Assembly (NCBI RefSeq): GCF_000020505.1
Contig: NC_011027.1
Span: 1,782,001 to 1,846,000, forward strand
Reading direction: 5' to 3'
Origin: Chlorobaculum parvum NCIB 8327
GTDB taxonomy: Bacteria; Bacteroidota; Chlorobiia; Chlorobiales; Chlorobiaceae
DNA: 64,000 nt
The position numbers and the translations under genes were made by a program. Positions 49,438 through 59,221 of the stretch are shown one piece after another (positions within the stretch are counted from its first letter, which is position 1; each line of letters starts with the position of its first letter). Below the pieces are notes generated by a model. The model was not told the DNA's origin and made no database searches. It saw nothing but the letters and a program-made list of their open reading frames with translations.

Positions 49438-51669
49438 TCACACGGCGAAGACTTCTTGACCGTCCAGTACAAAATCTAGGACTCCGGTCAAGCCTACCTG
49501 TTCGGCATCATTGCCGTTTCCAGCAGCATCAACAAGACCGTGGAAGTATGCCTCGGTGCCCAATTCGAAATGGTGGGCCAAGGCCGCTTGAATTTTCGAG
49601 GCAACTCCCTCGTGACCGTCAAGCAAGAAATCAAGAGCTCCGGTCAAACCTGCTGGCAGCTCAGCATTGACACCGTTGCCATGACCGATACCCGCATCGA
49701 CCAAACCGAGGAATTCAGCTTCGGTGCTCAATCCGAAATCGTTAGCTGAAGATGCCGCACCAAGCTCCGATTCAGTTCCGGTCGAAGCGGCAAGCGCGCT
49801 GGTTCCGAGGAAGTCCGCCGAGTTGGTTAGGATATTTTCAAGCTCTTCAACTGTCCAGATCGATGCGAAGTCCGCTTCCGCTGAAAGCAGCAGCGCAGCG
49901 GCACCCGCGACGTAAGGCGTAGCCATCGAGGTTCCGCTCATCGAGGCGTAACCGCCAGTGTAATAGCTGCTGTAAATGCTCACGCCGGGCGCAACGACAA
50001 AATCGTAAGGATCGGTGTCGCCTGCATCGTTGCTGAACGAAGCTACAACGTTACTGCTGTTGACCGCACCGACCGCGATGCCGCCGAGGGTTTGAGCGAG
50101 GATTCCCGGATAGGTTGGCGAGGTTTCATAGTCATTGCCTGAAGCCATACAGACGATAACCCCGTGATCGAGCGCATAGGATACAGCGTTGTAAACATCG
50201 CTGGAGTATGCGCCATAAGCACCGAGCGACATGTTGATCACATCGGCACCGTTATCAACGGCATAGATAATGCCGTCCGCAACTGCCGCGAAGGAGCCGC
50301 TGCCCGAAGAGCTGAGTACTTTGACCGCCATGATCGAGGCATCGTAAGCGACACCGGTCACTCCGGTACCGTCATCCTCTCCAGCAATGATACCGGCAAC
50401 ATGAGTGCCATGTCCATGATCATCGATCGGATCACCATCATTGTTGATGAAGTCATAGCCGTAAACGTCATCGATATAGCCGTTACCATCATTATCGATA
50501 CCGTCACCAGCAATCTCTCCAGAATTGACCCACATGTTCGCATCAAGATCGCTGTGGGTGTAGAGCACGCCGGTATCAATCACCGCCACGACAATGCCTT
50601 CGCCGGTGTATCCGGCCTGCCAGGCGTCAGGAGCCTGGATGTCGTTCAAGCCCCAATCCCAGGAGTCGTAACCGTCACCATAAAGGGGCGCGTCGGCAAT
50701 GCTCTGACCAGTCGCGGCTTCCAGCATGGCGTCAATATTGAGCAATCCATGACCGGAAACCGGATCCCACGAAACAGGATCAGGAGCGGTTTCGGTTGTG
50801 AAATCATACTCGGTCGTTCCAGCGTAGCTGTTGCCCGCAAGGTCATGCACCGCATCGGTTCCGATGGTGACATAGTAATGCGTTTCATTGGCAAGATCGC
50901 TGGTCGGATCGATCGTCAGCGTGCTTCCCGAAAAATTCAGGTTACTGCTGGTCGCCGCATCGAAGCTTTCGATCACCGTTCCTGTCGGCGAATCGACATG
51001 AATCTCGATGGTACCGCTACCGGCCTGAATCGCTTCGTTGAAGGTCAGGGTGATGTTGGTGCCCACCGCGACATTGCCGCTATCGTCAGCCGGGCTGAAA
51101 TCGATAACTAACGGCGCATCCGTATCAGAACCGGCTTCGGTTGTGAAATCGTAGGTTTTTGTTCCGGCATAGTCGTTGCCTGCAAGATCTTCAACGCTTC
51201 CCCTGCCAAGCACCACATAGTAATGGGTTTCAGGATCGAGGTCAAATGTCGGATTGATGGTCAGAGTGCTGCCTGAAAACGTGAGGTTATCGCTGCTGGA
51301 AACATCGAAACTCTCAAATATGGTGCCACGAGAAGAGTCGACACGAATGGTAATTGTGCCGCTACCAGCTTGAATATCCTCACTAAATGTCAGCGTGATA
51401 TTGGATCCTACCTCGACACCAGAACTGTTGTCTGAAGGCTCGAAGCTGGTAACCGTAGGAGCTGTTTTATCGCCTGTAGGAACATCAGGATCAGGGAGTG
51501 GTTTTTTCTGGATTCCAAGCTCTCCGTCATCCGGAAAATCGATAACAGGCGATGAAAAGTGAGAGGTCGACCATCCTCTGGCAGAAAAATCGGGCTCGTT
51601 GGGAGCAGCCCCTGCGAACAGGTACTGGAAAGCATCAGCTTGATGGTTCAGCAAGGTTTTGTTATTCAT
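49438..51669 (-). CDS. Subtilisin-family serine protease with two Ig-like domains and C-terminal repeats
   Basis: 743 residues from the ATG at 51669. Two related Ig-like (Big_5/SbsA-type) domains at ~68-182 and ~185-297 share NITLTFSEDIQAGSGTI / NITLTFNEAIQAGSGTI and end AGTKTYDFTTE / AGTTEYDFTTE. The S8 catalytic domain (~340-620) has Asp365 in AVIDTGV, His420 in HGHGTHVAG, Asn512 in ASGN and Ser581 in SGTSMATPYVAG. An Asp-rich insert (DGIDNDGNGYIDD) looks calcium-binding. The C-terminus has two copies of a ~40-residue unit (TEAEFLGLVDAG..LTGALDFLLDG and TEAYFHGLVDAA..LTGVLDFVLDG). No Sec signal peptide is visible, so export by a type I system or another route is inferred. Confidence 0.9.
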   Translation of the reverse strand: MNNKTLLNHQADAFQYLFAGAAPNEPDFSARGWSTSHFSSPVIDFPDDGELGIQKKPLPDPDVPTGDKTAPTVTSFEPSDNSSGVEVGSNITLTFSEDIQAGSGTITIRVDSSRGTIFESFDVSSSDNLTFSGSTLTINPTFDLDPETHYYVVLGRGSVEDLAGNDYAGTKTYDFTTEAGSDTDAPLVIDFSPADDSGNVAVGTNITLTFNEAIQAGSGTIEIHVDSPTGTVIESFDAATSSNLNFSGSTLTIDPTSDLANETHYYVTIGTDAVHDLAGNSYAGTTEYDFTTETAPDPVSWDPVSGHGLLNIDAMLEAATGQSIADAPLYGDGYDSWDWGLNDIQAPDAWQAGYTGEGIVVAVIDTGVLYTHSDLDANMWVNSGEIAGDGIDNDGNGYIDDVYGYDFINNDGDPIDDHGHGTHVAGIIAGEDDGTGVTGVAYDASIMAVKVLSSSGSGSFAAVADGIIYAVDNGADVINMSLGAYGAYSSDVYNAVSYALDHGVIVCMASGNDYETSPTYPGILAQTLGGIAVGAVNSSNVVASFSNDAGDTDPYDFVVAPGVSIYSSYYTGGYASMSGTSMATPYVAGAAALLLSAEADFASIWTVEELENILTNSADFLGTSALAASTGTESELGAASSANDFGLSTEAEFLGLVDAGIGHGNGVNAELPAGLTGALDFLLDGHEGVASKIQAALAHHFELGTEAYFHGLVDAAGNGNDAEQVGLTGVLDFVLDGQEVFAV

Positions 51670-52037
51670 GACCACAGGGGTTTACAGTTGATTGGTATAG
51701 ACCCTCACATAAAAAAAGACAATAACATATACACTCTTTTATTACTCTTTAAATAAAAAAATACAACACTATAGGCTCAATCCCAAGACAAAAACATATA
51801 CGCGGTGTTCCCACTTACAATCCATAAGCAAACTCTTCGCGTCAATAAGTCTGCCTTCATATCATCCTGACAGACACCTTGGCAAACACCCGTGGAGACT
51901 CGCTGAAAATGGTTATTTTCAGAGCCAGCGACATACTGAACGGTATGATGAAGCGATCAGAGCTGGCAGCAATAGCGCAACATCCGCACATTTAATTCAA
52001 AGTCGCCACTGGTCATCGAAGCAAAACGCAGAGCAAC
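51670..52037. other. AT-rich divergent intergenic region between the subtilase and PAP2 genes
   Basis: 368 bp, markedly AT-rich near 51700-51790, presumably holding the subtilase promoter. It contains only a 28-codon frame at about 51909-51995 (MVIFRASDILNGMMKRSELA) without supporting features. No RNA gene or repeat is recognised. Confidence 0.45.
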
Positions 52038-52709
52038 ATGATTGATGAAAGAAATCAGAAACAACACCTGCTCCTTGCGGCAGTCCTGCTGTTCTGTGCC
52101 GTCTCCTTTTTTCTGCTCGACCAGTCTCTGACGCTGTTTTTTCATCAGCTTGACACCGGAGCCTGGCATACAACCTGGAAAGCCGTCACCAAAGCCGGGC
52201 AGTCGGAATGGTATCTTATCGGAGGTCTCGCGCTGTTTGCATGGTACCGAAAGCGAAACCGGCAGCTTTCGATGAAAGGACTGTTCCTGTTCACCACAGT
52301 GGCTGTTTCGGGGCTGAGTGCCGATTTGCTCAAATTCATCTTCGGTAGGGCCCGGCCAAAACTGTTGCTGCATGACGGCATCTACGGATTCGAGCCGTTC
52401 CAGCATATGTTCGATCATGCGTGGCAATCGTTTCCATCCGGGCATTCAGCTACGGCCCTGAGCGCTGCCCTGAGCCTGTCGCTGCTGCTTCCAAGATTCA
52501 GACCCGTGTTCATCATTGTCGCCTTTATCATTGCGGCAAGCCGCGTGGTGCTCTGCCAGCACTACCTGAGCGACATCGTGGCCGGTTCAGCGCTCGGCAT
52601 CGTAACGGTCGTGCTGCTCCAGCAACGCTTTTTCCCGGCCAATTCCGGGGAAAAACCCACTCACCGGCCACAACGATGTTCAATGAAACTTCCCGACGAT
52701 TCGCCATGA
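52038..52709 (+). CDS. PAP2-family membrane phosphatase
   Basis: 223 residues with about five to six membrane helices. All three phosphatase motifs are seen: KFIFGRARPK, PSGHSAT and SRVVLCQHYLSDIVAG, with the catalytic His residues in the last two. These enzymes dephosphorylate undecaprenyl pyrophosphate, phosphatidic acid or lipid A. It overlaps the next glycosyltransferase gene by 4 bp, suggesting a role in polyprenyl-phosphate sugar metabolism. Confidence 0.92.
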   Translation: MIDERNQKQHLLLAAVLLFCAVSFFLLDQSLTLFFHQLDTGAWHTTWKAVTKAGQSEWYLIGGLALFAWYRKRNRQLSMKGLFLFTTVAVSGLSADLLKFIFGRARPKLLLHDGIYGFEPFQHMFDHAWQSFPSGHSATALSAALSLSLLLPRFRPVFIIVAFIIAASRVVLCQHYLSDIVAGSALGIVTVVLLQQRFFPANSGEKPTHRPQRCSMKLPDDSP

Positions 52710-54271
52710 AACCAGAGTCAAAAACACTGAACAGGAACTTGCTGCTAGCTGGTCTCGGTCTTATCGTTTTCCTGTGCTTTTTTGCAGGCATCGGCTCCGG
52801 GCCTCTGTTCGACGTGGATGAAGGTGCGTTCAGCGAGGCGACGCGGGAGATGCTTGTGTCGAAGAATTACCTGACCACCTACCTGAACGGCGCACTGCGG
52901 TTCGACAAGCCGATTCTGATCTACTGGTTGCAGTTGCTTTCAGTCAAATCGTTCGGCATCAACGAGTTCGCGTTCCGACTGCCATCCGCAATTTCAGCAG
53001 CGTTCTGGGCATTGGTGATCTTTCTCTTCGTTCGCCGCGAGCGAAACGAAACCGAGGCTGTATGGGCGACGGCGCTAATGGCGACGGCGCTCCAGGTGAG
53101 CATCATCGCCAAGGCAGCCATCGCCGATGCGCTGCTCAACCTCTGTCTTGCTGTGACGCTGCTCAGCATCTACCGCTACTGGCGACACGGCAAGCGTTCG
53201 GCAATCTACCTCGCCTTCGCAGCGATGGGATTCGGCGTGCTCGACAAAGGACCGGTAGCGATCCTCATTCCCGTCGTGGTGTCGTTCCTGTTCTTCCTCG
53301 TTCAGAAGGACTTGAAACGCTGGTTCAAACTTGCACTGAACCCGGCAGGCATTGCACTGTTCCTGGTGATCGCGCTGCCGTGGTACGTTCTCGAATACCT
53401 CGATCAGGGCCAGGCGTTCATCGAAGGCTTTTTCATGAAGCACAACGTCAGCCGCTTCAAGGGCTCGATGGAGGGGCACTCCGGTTCGCTGTTCTACTAC
53501 CTGCCGGTGGTGCTGATCGGCCTCATGCCCTCGACGGGCCTCCTCTTCCGGGTATTCTCGAAACTCCGGTCGCGCTGGTCTGATCCGCTCTGGCAGTTCT
53601 GCCTGATCTGGTTTGCGTTCGTCTTTATCTTCTTTTCCCTGTCGGGCACCAAGCTGCCGCACTACATGATTTACGGCTACACGCCGCTCTTCATCCTGCT
53701 CGGCATCGAACTGGCCGAGGTTGACCGCACCTGGCTGCTCGCGCTCTGGCCAGCGGCTCTACTGCTGATCTTTGCAGCCCTGCCACTGGTGTTGCCACAG
53801 GTGCTGCCGTCGATTGAAAGCCGTTTCGTGCAGGCGCAGGTTCAGGGCTTTTTGGATCAGATGGCATCCAACCACTTCTCGCTGTTGATGATCGCCGCAG
53901 CCGCGTTTTGTCTGCTGCTGCAATTCGTGCCAGCGCTCATGCCGCCAGTGCGCTTCATCATCGGCGGGGCGCTGCTGACCCTTTCGTTCAACTTCATCGC
54001 CATGCCGATGGCCGCCAGGGTGATGCAGCAGCCGGTGAAAGAGGCCGCGCTCTTGGCCCGCGAGGAGGGGCTCAAAATCGTGATGTGGAAAGTCTATTAC
54101 CCCTCTTTTTTAGTATATTCGGGTTCTTTTGCCGAACAGCGCGAACCCCTGCCGGGTGACGTGGTGCTGACCAGCATCGATCGTCTCGACAAGCTCGGTC
54201 CGGTCGAACGCCTGTACGGTAAACATGGAATCGTCCTTGTCAGAATACCCGATCAACCGGATACCCGATGA
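52706..54271 (+). CDS. PMT/ArnT-like (GT83) integral membrane glycosyltransferase
   Basis: 521 residues from the ATG at 52706. Many hydrophobic helices are present. The first loop carries FDVDEGAFSEATREML with the Asp-Glu pair used by ArnT/PMT enzymes, followed by RFDKPILIYWLQ. Such enzymes transfer a sugar from a polyprenyl-phosphate carrier to lipid A, protein or another acceptor on the outer face of the membrane. It overlaps the PAP2 gene and the GT2 gene (ATGA at both ends), so these act together. Confidence 0.9.
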   Translation: MKPESKTLNRNLLLAGLGLIVFLCFFAGIGSGPLFDVDEGAFSEATREMLVSKNYLTTYLNGALRFDKPILIYWLQLLSVKSFGINEFAFRLPSAISAAFWALVIFLFVRRERNETEAVWATALMATALQVSIIAKAAIADALLNLCLAVTLLSIYRYWRHGKRSAIYLAFAAMGFGVLDKGPVAILIPVVVSFLFFLVQKDLKRWFKLALNPAGIALFLVIALPWYVLEYLDQGQAFIEGFFMKHNVSRFKGSMEGHSGSLFYYLPVVLIGLMPSTGLLFRVFSKLRSRWSDPLWQFCLIWFAFVFIFFSLSGTKLPHYMIYGYTPLFILLGIELAEVDRTWLLALWPAALLLIFAALPLVLPQVLPSIESRFVQAQVQGFLDQMASNHFSLLMIAAAAFCLLLQFVPALMPPVRFIIGGALLTLSFNFIAMPMAARVMQQPVKEAALLAREEGLKIVMWKVYYPSFLVYSGSFAEQREPLPGDVVLTSIDRLDKLGPVERLYGKHGIVLVRIPDQPDTR

Positions 54272-55202
54272 AACTCTCCGTCGTCATACCGCTCATGAAC
54301 GAAGCCGAAAGCATCAAGCCGCTCTTCGATGCGCTTGCTTCGGCACTCGGCGGCATCGAACATGAAATCATCCTGGTCGATGATGGCTCGACCGACTCGA
54401 CAGTGGCCGAAATCGAGCGCTACGCCCCGTCGAACGCGCGCTGCGTTGTGCTGAACAAGAATTACGGACAGACCGCTGCCATGTCGGCGGGCATCAACGA
54501 AGCCAAAGGCGAACTGATCGCCACGATGGACGGCGACCTGCAGAACGATCCTGCGGACATTCCGATGATGATCGAGCGTCTCGAATCGAGGGGGCTCGAC
54601 GTGGTGGCCGGAAGGCGCGCCGGACGAAGGACGGCATGGTGCTGCGCAAGATTCCAAGCAAGATCGCCAACGCGATGATCCGGAACATGACCAACGTCCA
54701 CATCCGCGATTACGGCTGTACTCTGAAACTCTTCAAGCGCGATGTGGCCCGAAACCTCGGATTATACGGCGAGCTGCACCGCTTCATTCCGGTGCTCGTG
54801 CAGTTGTACGGCGCAAAGATGGAGGAGGTTGACGTACGGCACCACGCCCGCCAGTTCGGCAAATCGAAGTACGGTATCGGCAGAACCCTGAAGGTGCTCA
54901 GCGATCTCTTCTTCATGGTCTTTTTCCAGAAATACGCCCACAAGCCGATGCATCTGTTCGGCACGCTCGGCTTCATCACCCTGTTCCTCGGCATCGGCAT
55001 CGATCTGTACCTGGTCGCCCTGAAGATTTTCGGTAACGACATCGGCGGCCGCCCGCTGCTGACCCTCGGGGTCATCATGACCTTCATCGGCATTCAGCTC
55101 ATCACGACAGGCTTCATCGCCGAATTCATCATGCGCACCTACTACGAGTCGCAGAACAAGAAACCCTATATCATCCGCCAGATCGTTGACAAAAGCAAGT
55201 AG
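54268..55202 (+). pseudogene. GT2 family glycosyltransferase (DPM1/ArnC/GtrB-like), frameshifted
   Basis: The N-terminal frame has MKLSVVIPLMNEAESIKPLF, IILVDDGSTDST, NKNYGQTAAMSAGINEAKGE and the metal site MDGDLQNDP. After GRRAG at about 54625 it runs into non-homologous sequence and stops at 54678. The rest continues in the next frame: KDGMVLRKIPSKIANAMIRN, then FGKSKYGIGRTLKVLSDLFF and two C-terminal helices (to 55202). A one-base deletion in CGGACGAAGGAC near 54621-54632 explains it. The intact enzyme would load a sugar onto undecaprenyl phosphate for the adjacent GT83 enzyme. Whether it is a true mutation or a sequencing error is undecided. Confidence 0.88.
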
Positions 55203-56088
55203 CTCTATAAAAAGCAAACTCATCAAGACGGCGATTCAGGTCATCCTGACCGTGGCCGCGCTGGCCATCGTGCTGAGCAAGACCGACCTCAACCGTTTGT
55301 GGGCCATCATCAGCAACGCGCGCCCCGGCTACCTGCTCGGAGCCGTTCTGTTTTTCAATATCTCCAAAATCATCAACGCCCTGAGGCTGAACCGGTTTTT
55401 CACGGCGATCGGCTTACGCCTGTCAACCTGGTACAACATGAAGCTCTACTACCTGGGCATGTTCTACAACCTCTTCCTGCCGGGCGGCATCGGAGGGGAC
55501 GGGTACAAGATCTACGTTCTGAAAAAACATCACGGTCTGACGGTCGTCAACATCTTCGGCGCAGTGTTCTGGGATCGGGTCAGCGGCATTTTCGCGCTTA
55601 TCTTCCTGTCGGCGCTGCTCATCGTCCCGAGCTCATTCGCGGCGCTCTATCCCGGTGAAATGCTCTGGGTCTGGGTGATCGCCGGAATTTCCTACCCCCT
55701 GTCGCTGCTCCTGACCTGGCTCTTTTACCGTCAGTTCATGCCGGTGTTCCTCATCACAGCGGTTGAATCGCTGGCCATTCAGGCAACACAGGTCATTTCG
55801 GCCTGGTTCATCCTCATGGCCCTGTCGGCCTCGTCACACCATATCGACTATCTCGCGATCTTCCTGATTTCAAGCGTCGCCACCATCCTGCCGCTCACCA
55901 TCGGCGGAGCGGGTGCGCGTGAGGTGACCTTTTTCTACGCCCTGAACCATCTCGGGCTAGACGTCAACACAGGCATTGCCCTGTCGCTGGTGTTCTTCGT
56001 GGTTTCGGCCATTTCGTCACTGCCGGGCATCCTGGCCAAGATGCGCCACGAACCCGGCCACTCGCTGGCAGCCGTCGAGAAGGAATAG
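55186..56088 (+). CDS. Flippase-like membrane protein (UPF0104 / LPG synthase TM-region family)
   Basis: 300 residues from a TTG overlapping the GT2 end by 17 bp. About eight helices are present. Family motifs are FFNISKIINALRLNRFF, FYNLFLPGGIGGDGYKIYVL, VFWDRVSGIFAL and LPLTIGGAGAREVTFFY. Proteins of this family adjoin glycosyltransferases and are thought to move or modify lipid-linked substrates. The precise activity is unknown. Confidence 0.86.
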   Translation: MTKASSSIKSKLIKTAIQVILTVAALAIVLSKTDLNRLWAIISNARPGYLLGAVLFFNISKIINALRLNRFFTAIGLRLSTWYNMKLYYLGMFYNLFLPGGIGGDGYKIYVLKKHHGLTVVNIFGAVFWDRVSGIFALIFLSALLIVPSSFAALYPGEMLWVWVIAGISYPLSLLLTWLFYRQFMPVFLITAVESLAIQATQVISAWFILMALSASSHHIDYLAIFLISSVATILPLTIGGAGAREVTFFYALNHLGLDVNTGIALSLVFFVVSAISSLPGILAKMRHEPGHSLAAVEKE

Positions 56089-56151
56089 AAGAGAAAGGAG
56101 TTTCACCGAAGCGCTCAGAACCGGAACGATGCGGAGCAGTGGATAATCAAC

Positions 56152-57867
56152 TTATCCATGCTCACTGAACGCCATATCCTTCAGACGCAGCTGCACGTAC
56201 TCCCGACCGTTCCACTGCTTTTTTTCCGGAATGCACACCAGCTGGAGCGGCGCAACGTTGCCGATACGCTCCAGATCCTTGTAGATGTCCGGGCGGTCGA
56301 AGCCGATCACTTCGAACCTGGAACTGCGCTCTCCCTGCACCATGAATTTGACGTGGCGTTCTTTCAGCAGTTTCGGCTTGCCGACAAGGCGGCATGGCGC
56401 GGTGACGAACAGCGGCTCGCGGTTGGCAAACCCGAAGGGTGAAAACTGTTCGAGCACGTTGAGAAAGTTCGGGGTGATGTCGTCAAGCGACAGCTCGGCA
56501 TCGATCAGCAGCTCTTTCTGGCGCTTCTCGACCGGCAGCATCTCGCGGCAAACTTCGTCGAACCGCTCCCTGAAGGCGGCCAACCGGTCGGGCCTGAGGG
56601 TAAAACCGGCTGCCTGGTGATGACCGCCAAACTGTTCGAGATGCTCTCGACAGTGTTGGAGCACCTCGTGAATGTTGAGATTATCGACACTTCTGACCGA
56701 GCCCTTGATCAATCCGTTCGCCCCTCCCATCACCGCGGTTGGCAGAAGGTGCTTGTCCAGCAGCTTCGAGGCCACGATACCAAGCACGCCGAGGTGCCAC
56801 GCTTCATCGTAAAGAACGATGGATGAGCAGTAGCTTGCGCAATGACCGGCAACCATGGTTTCGGCTTTGGTGGTGATTTCGGCGTCGATCTCCCGACGGG
56901 AGGCGTTCAGCTCTTCAAGGGCCGTCGCGCAACGATGCGCCTCATCCGGCTCCCTGGCCAAAAGCCAGCGCATGGCAACCTCGACAGAGCCCATCCGTCC
57001 GGCAGCATTGATCCGGGGTGCAATGCCGAAGGTGATGTTCATCAGATCGAATTCGACCGGCTTGACCTTCATGAACGCCAGCATCGCTTTCAGGCTCTCC
57101 CTCGGCGAACGGCGCATCAGTTCGAGCCCTTCCCGGAGATAGACCCGGTTCTCGTCTGTCAGCGAAACCAGATCGGCAGCAGTCGCGATGGCCACCAGAT
57201 CGAGATACTGCACCCAGCGGCTTCGAGGCCATCCCTGCGTTTCGACGATCGCCTGCACAAGCTTCAGAGCCACACCGCAGCCGCAGAGCTCCCGAAACGG
57301 ATAACTGCACCCCTCGACCTTCGGATCGAGAATAGCGTGGGCCGCCGGAAGCTCTTCGGCTTCGTGATGATCGCAAACGATGACGTCGATGCCCCGGTCG
57401 GCGCACGCCTGCACTTCATCGAGCGCCCGAATCCCGCAATCGACCGTAATGACGAGCCTCACTCCCTGCTCGACGGCATAGTCGAGACCAGCTTCCGAAA
57501 GGCCATACCCCTCGCTGAACCGGTCGTTGATGTAGTGGCAAACACGGGCCCCCATCTCACTGAGAAACAGCGAAAGCATGGCCGTTCCGGTCGTACCGTC
57601 AACATCGTAATCGCCGTAGATCATGATGGGCTCACCACCCGATACCGCCTTCAGAACGCGCGTGACGGCCAGCTTCATCTGGTTGAACAGAAACGGCGAG
57701 AGCACATCGTCGAGCGACGGACGAAAGAACTGGCGTGCCTCCTCGAAGCTCGAAATACCGCGATTGCAGAGAGCAGCCGCAATCGGCATACTGACGTTGA
57801 TCGATTCGGCAAGCCCTTGTACCAGGGTAGGTTCGGGATCGAGACGGGTCCAGCGGTAGCGTTTCAT
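56152..57867 (-). CDS. recJ: Single-stranded-DNA-specific exonuclease RecJ
   Basis: 571 residues. DHH-family metal motifs are present: MIYGDYDVDGTTGTAML, VITVDCGI and VIVCDHHEAEE. The DHHA1 motif is FGGHHQAAGFTL. It degrades 5'-ended single strands in recombination and mismatch repair. The C-terminal OB-like domain is present, so the protein is full length. It is convergent with the flippase-like gene. Confidence 0.95.
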   Translation of the reverse strand: MKRYRWTRLDPEPTLVQGLAESINVSMPIAAALCNRGISSFEEARQFFRPSLDDVLSPFLFNQMKLAVTRVLKAVSGGEPIMIYGDYDVDGTTGTAMLSLFLSEMGARVCHYINDRFSEGYGLSEAGLDYAVEQGVRLVITVDCGIRALDEVQACADRGIDVIVCDHHEAEELPAAHAILDPKVEGCSYPFRELCGCGVALKLVQAIVETQGWPRSRWVQYLDLVAIATAADLVSLTDENRVYLREGLELMRRSPRESLKAMLAFMKVKPVEFDLMNITFGIAPRINAAGRMGSVEVAMRWLLAREPDEAHRCATALEELNASRREIDAEITTKAETMVAGHCASYCSSIVLYDEAWHLGVLGIVASKLLDKHLLPTAVMGGANGLIKGSVRSVDNLNIHEVLQHCREHLEQFGGHHQAAGFTLRPDRLAAFRERFDEVCREMLPVEKRQKELLIDAELSLDDITPNFLNVLEQFSPFGFANREPLFVTAPCRLVGKPKLLKERHVKFMVQGERSSRFEVIGFDRPDIYKDLERIGNVAPLQLVCIPEKKQWNGREYVQLRLKDMAFSEHG

Positions 57868-58111
57868 GAATACGGTTTTGAATCGAAAATGCAGGTCGGT
57901 GAATGTACGGATATTTGTCCCTTCAGAAAAAAAGAAGCCGGCAGTTGCTCAGCCTTGAGAGCCGTATCATTGCAAGAACTTTGAAAATAGCATAAATTAG
58001 AAATTCGAGTGTATTTAATCATCTATCCGGACAAGCAGCGCCAGCCTCTGCATTTTCAGCGCCGGATCCCGCGGTCTCTTCGGCCGTCATTCAATCATTC
58101 TGAACGATTTT
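57868..58111. promoter_or_regulatory. Divergent promoter region between recJ and fbp
   Basis: About 245 bp separating minus-strand recJ from plus-strand fbp. It is AT-rich around 57970-58020. No box can be assigned with confidence. Confidence 0.35.
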
Positions 58112-58114
58112 GTG

Positions 58115-59116
58115 ATGAACAAGCTCACCACCATTGAAAGCCATTTTCTCCAGCAGCAGAAGCTCTATCCCGAAATCAACAGCGAGGTGACCGGCCTTCT
58201 GAACGATGTCGCCTTTGCCGCAAAACTGGTACGGCGCGAAGTCGTGCGCGCCGGACTTGCCGACATTCTCGGCCTTGCCGGTTCCACCAACGTGCAGGGC
58301 GAGGAGGTCAAAAAGCTCGATCTGTTCGCCAACGAACGGCTCATCAACGCCATCGGCCAGCACGGGCGCTTCGCCATTATGGGCTCCGAGGAGAACGAAG
58401 AGACCATCACGCCGCCGAAGTTCGAGTCGGGCGAATACGTTCTGCTTTTCGACCCGCTCGACGGCTCATCGAACATCGACGTGAATGTCAGCGTCGGCAC
58501 CATCTTTTCGATCTACCGGCTCAAGAGCGACAACCCTTCGCAAGCGAGCATCGAGGACTGCCTGCAGAAAGGCGCTGATCAGGTGGCTGCCGGCTACGTC
58601 ATTTACGGCTCGTCGGTCATGCTGGTCTACACCACCGGCCACGGCGTGCATGGTTTCACCTTCGACCAGACCGTCGGCGAATTCCTGCTCTCGCACGAGA
58701 ACATCACCACCCCGGAGCACGGTAAATACTACTCGGTTAACGAGGGCTCATGGAATGAGTTTCACGACGGCACGAAGCTCTTTCTGGACTACCTCAAGGA
58801 GGAGGACAAGGCAACCGGCCGCCCCTACAGCACGCGCTACATCGGCTCGTTCGTGGCCGACTTCCACCGCAACCTGCTGACCGGCGGCGTGTTCATCTAC
58901 CCGGCAACGAAGAAGCACAAAAATGGCAAGCTGCGCCTGATGTACGAAGCCAACCCGATGGCCTTCATCTGCGAGCAGGCCGGAGGTCGCGCCACCGACG
59001 GACACCGCCGGATTCTCGACATCGAGCCGGTAGAGCTGCACCAGCGCACGCCGCTCTACATCGGCAGCAAGAACGACGTGCTCATAGCCGAAGAGTTCGA
59101 GCAGGACAAGCGATGA
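58115..59116 (+). CDS. fbp: Fructose-1,6-bisphosphatase, class I
   Basis: 333 residues from the ATG at 58115; a GTG at 58112 is an alternative. Signatures are IMGSEENEE (metal loop), the active site [20 protein letters not shown] and IFSIYR, and the late [20 protein letters not shown]. It makes fructose-6-phosphate in gluconeogenesis, needed by an autotroph that fixes carbon through the reductive TCA cycle. Confidence 0.96.
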   Translation: MNKLTTIESHFLQQQKLYPEINSEVTGLLNDVAFAAKLVRREVVRAGLADILGLAGSTNVQGEEVKKLDLFANERLINAIGQHGRFAIMGSEENEETITPPKFESGEYVLLFDPLDGSSNIDVNVSVGTIFSIYRLKSDNPSQASIEDCLQKGADQVAAGYVIYGSSVMLVYTTGHGVHGFTFDQTVGEFLLSHENITTPEHGKYYSVNEGSWNEFHDGTKLFLDYLKEEDKATGRPYSTRYIGSFVADFHRNLLTGGVFIYPATKKHKNGKLRLMYEANPMAFICEQAGGRATDGHRRILDIEPVELHQRTPLYIGSKNDVLIAEEFEQDKR

Positions 59117-59140
59117 TTTTTATTAGACTTTGCAGACAAC

Positions 59141-59172
59141 AAAACCCCAACCAAATGGCTGGGGTTTTTGTT
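59141..59172 (+). terminator. Rho-independent terminator after fbp
   Basis: The stem AAAACCCCA (59141-59149) / TGGGGTTTT (59160-59168) has an inner CCA/TGG pair and is followed by more T residues. Confidence 0.88.
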
Positions 59173-59221
59173 TTTCAATTTCGATAATAGGGCAACCTCA
59201 TCCTGACCTGATTACTCGCAC

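Noticed and set aside
51909-51995. 28-codon frame MVIFRASDILNGMMKRSELA upstream of the PAP2 gene
   Set aside because: No ribosome-binding site and no recognisable family; likely chance.
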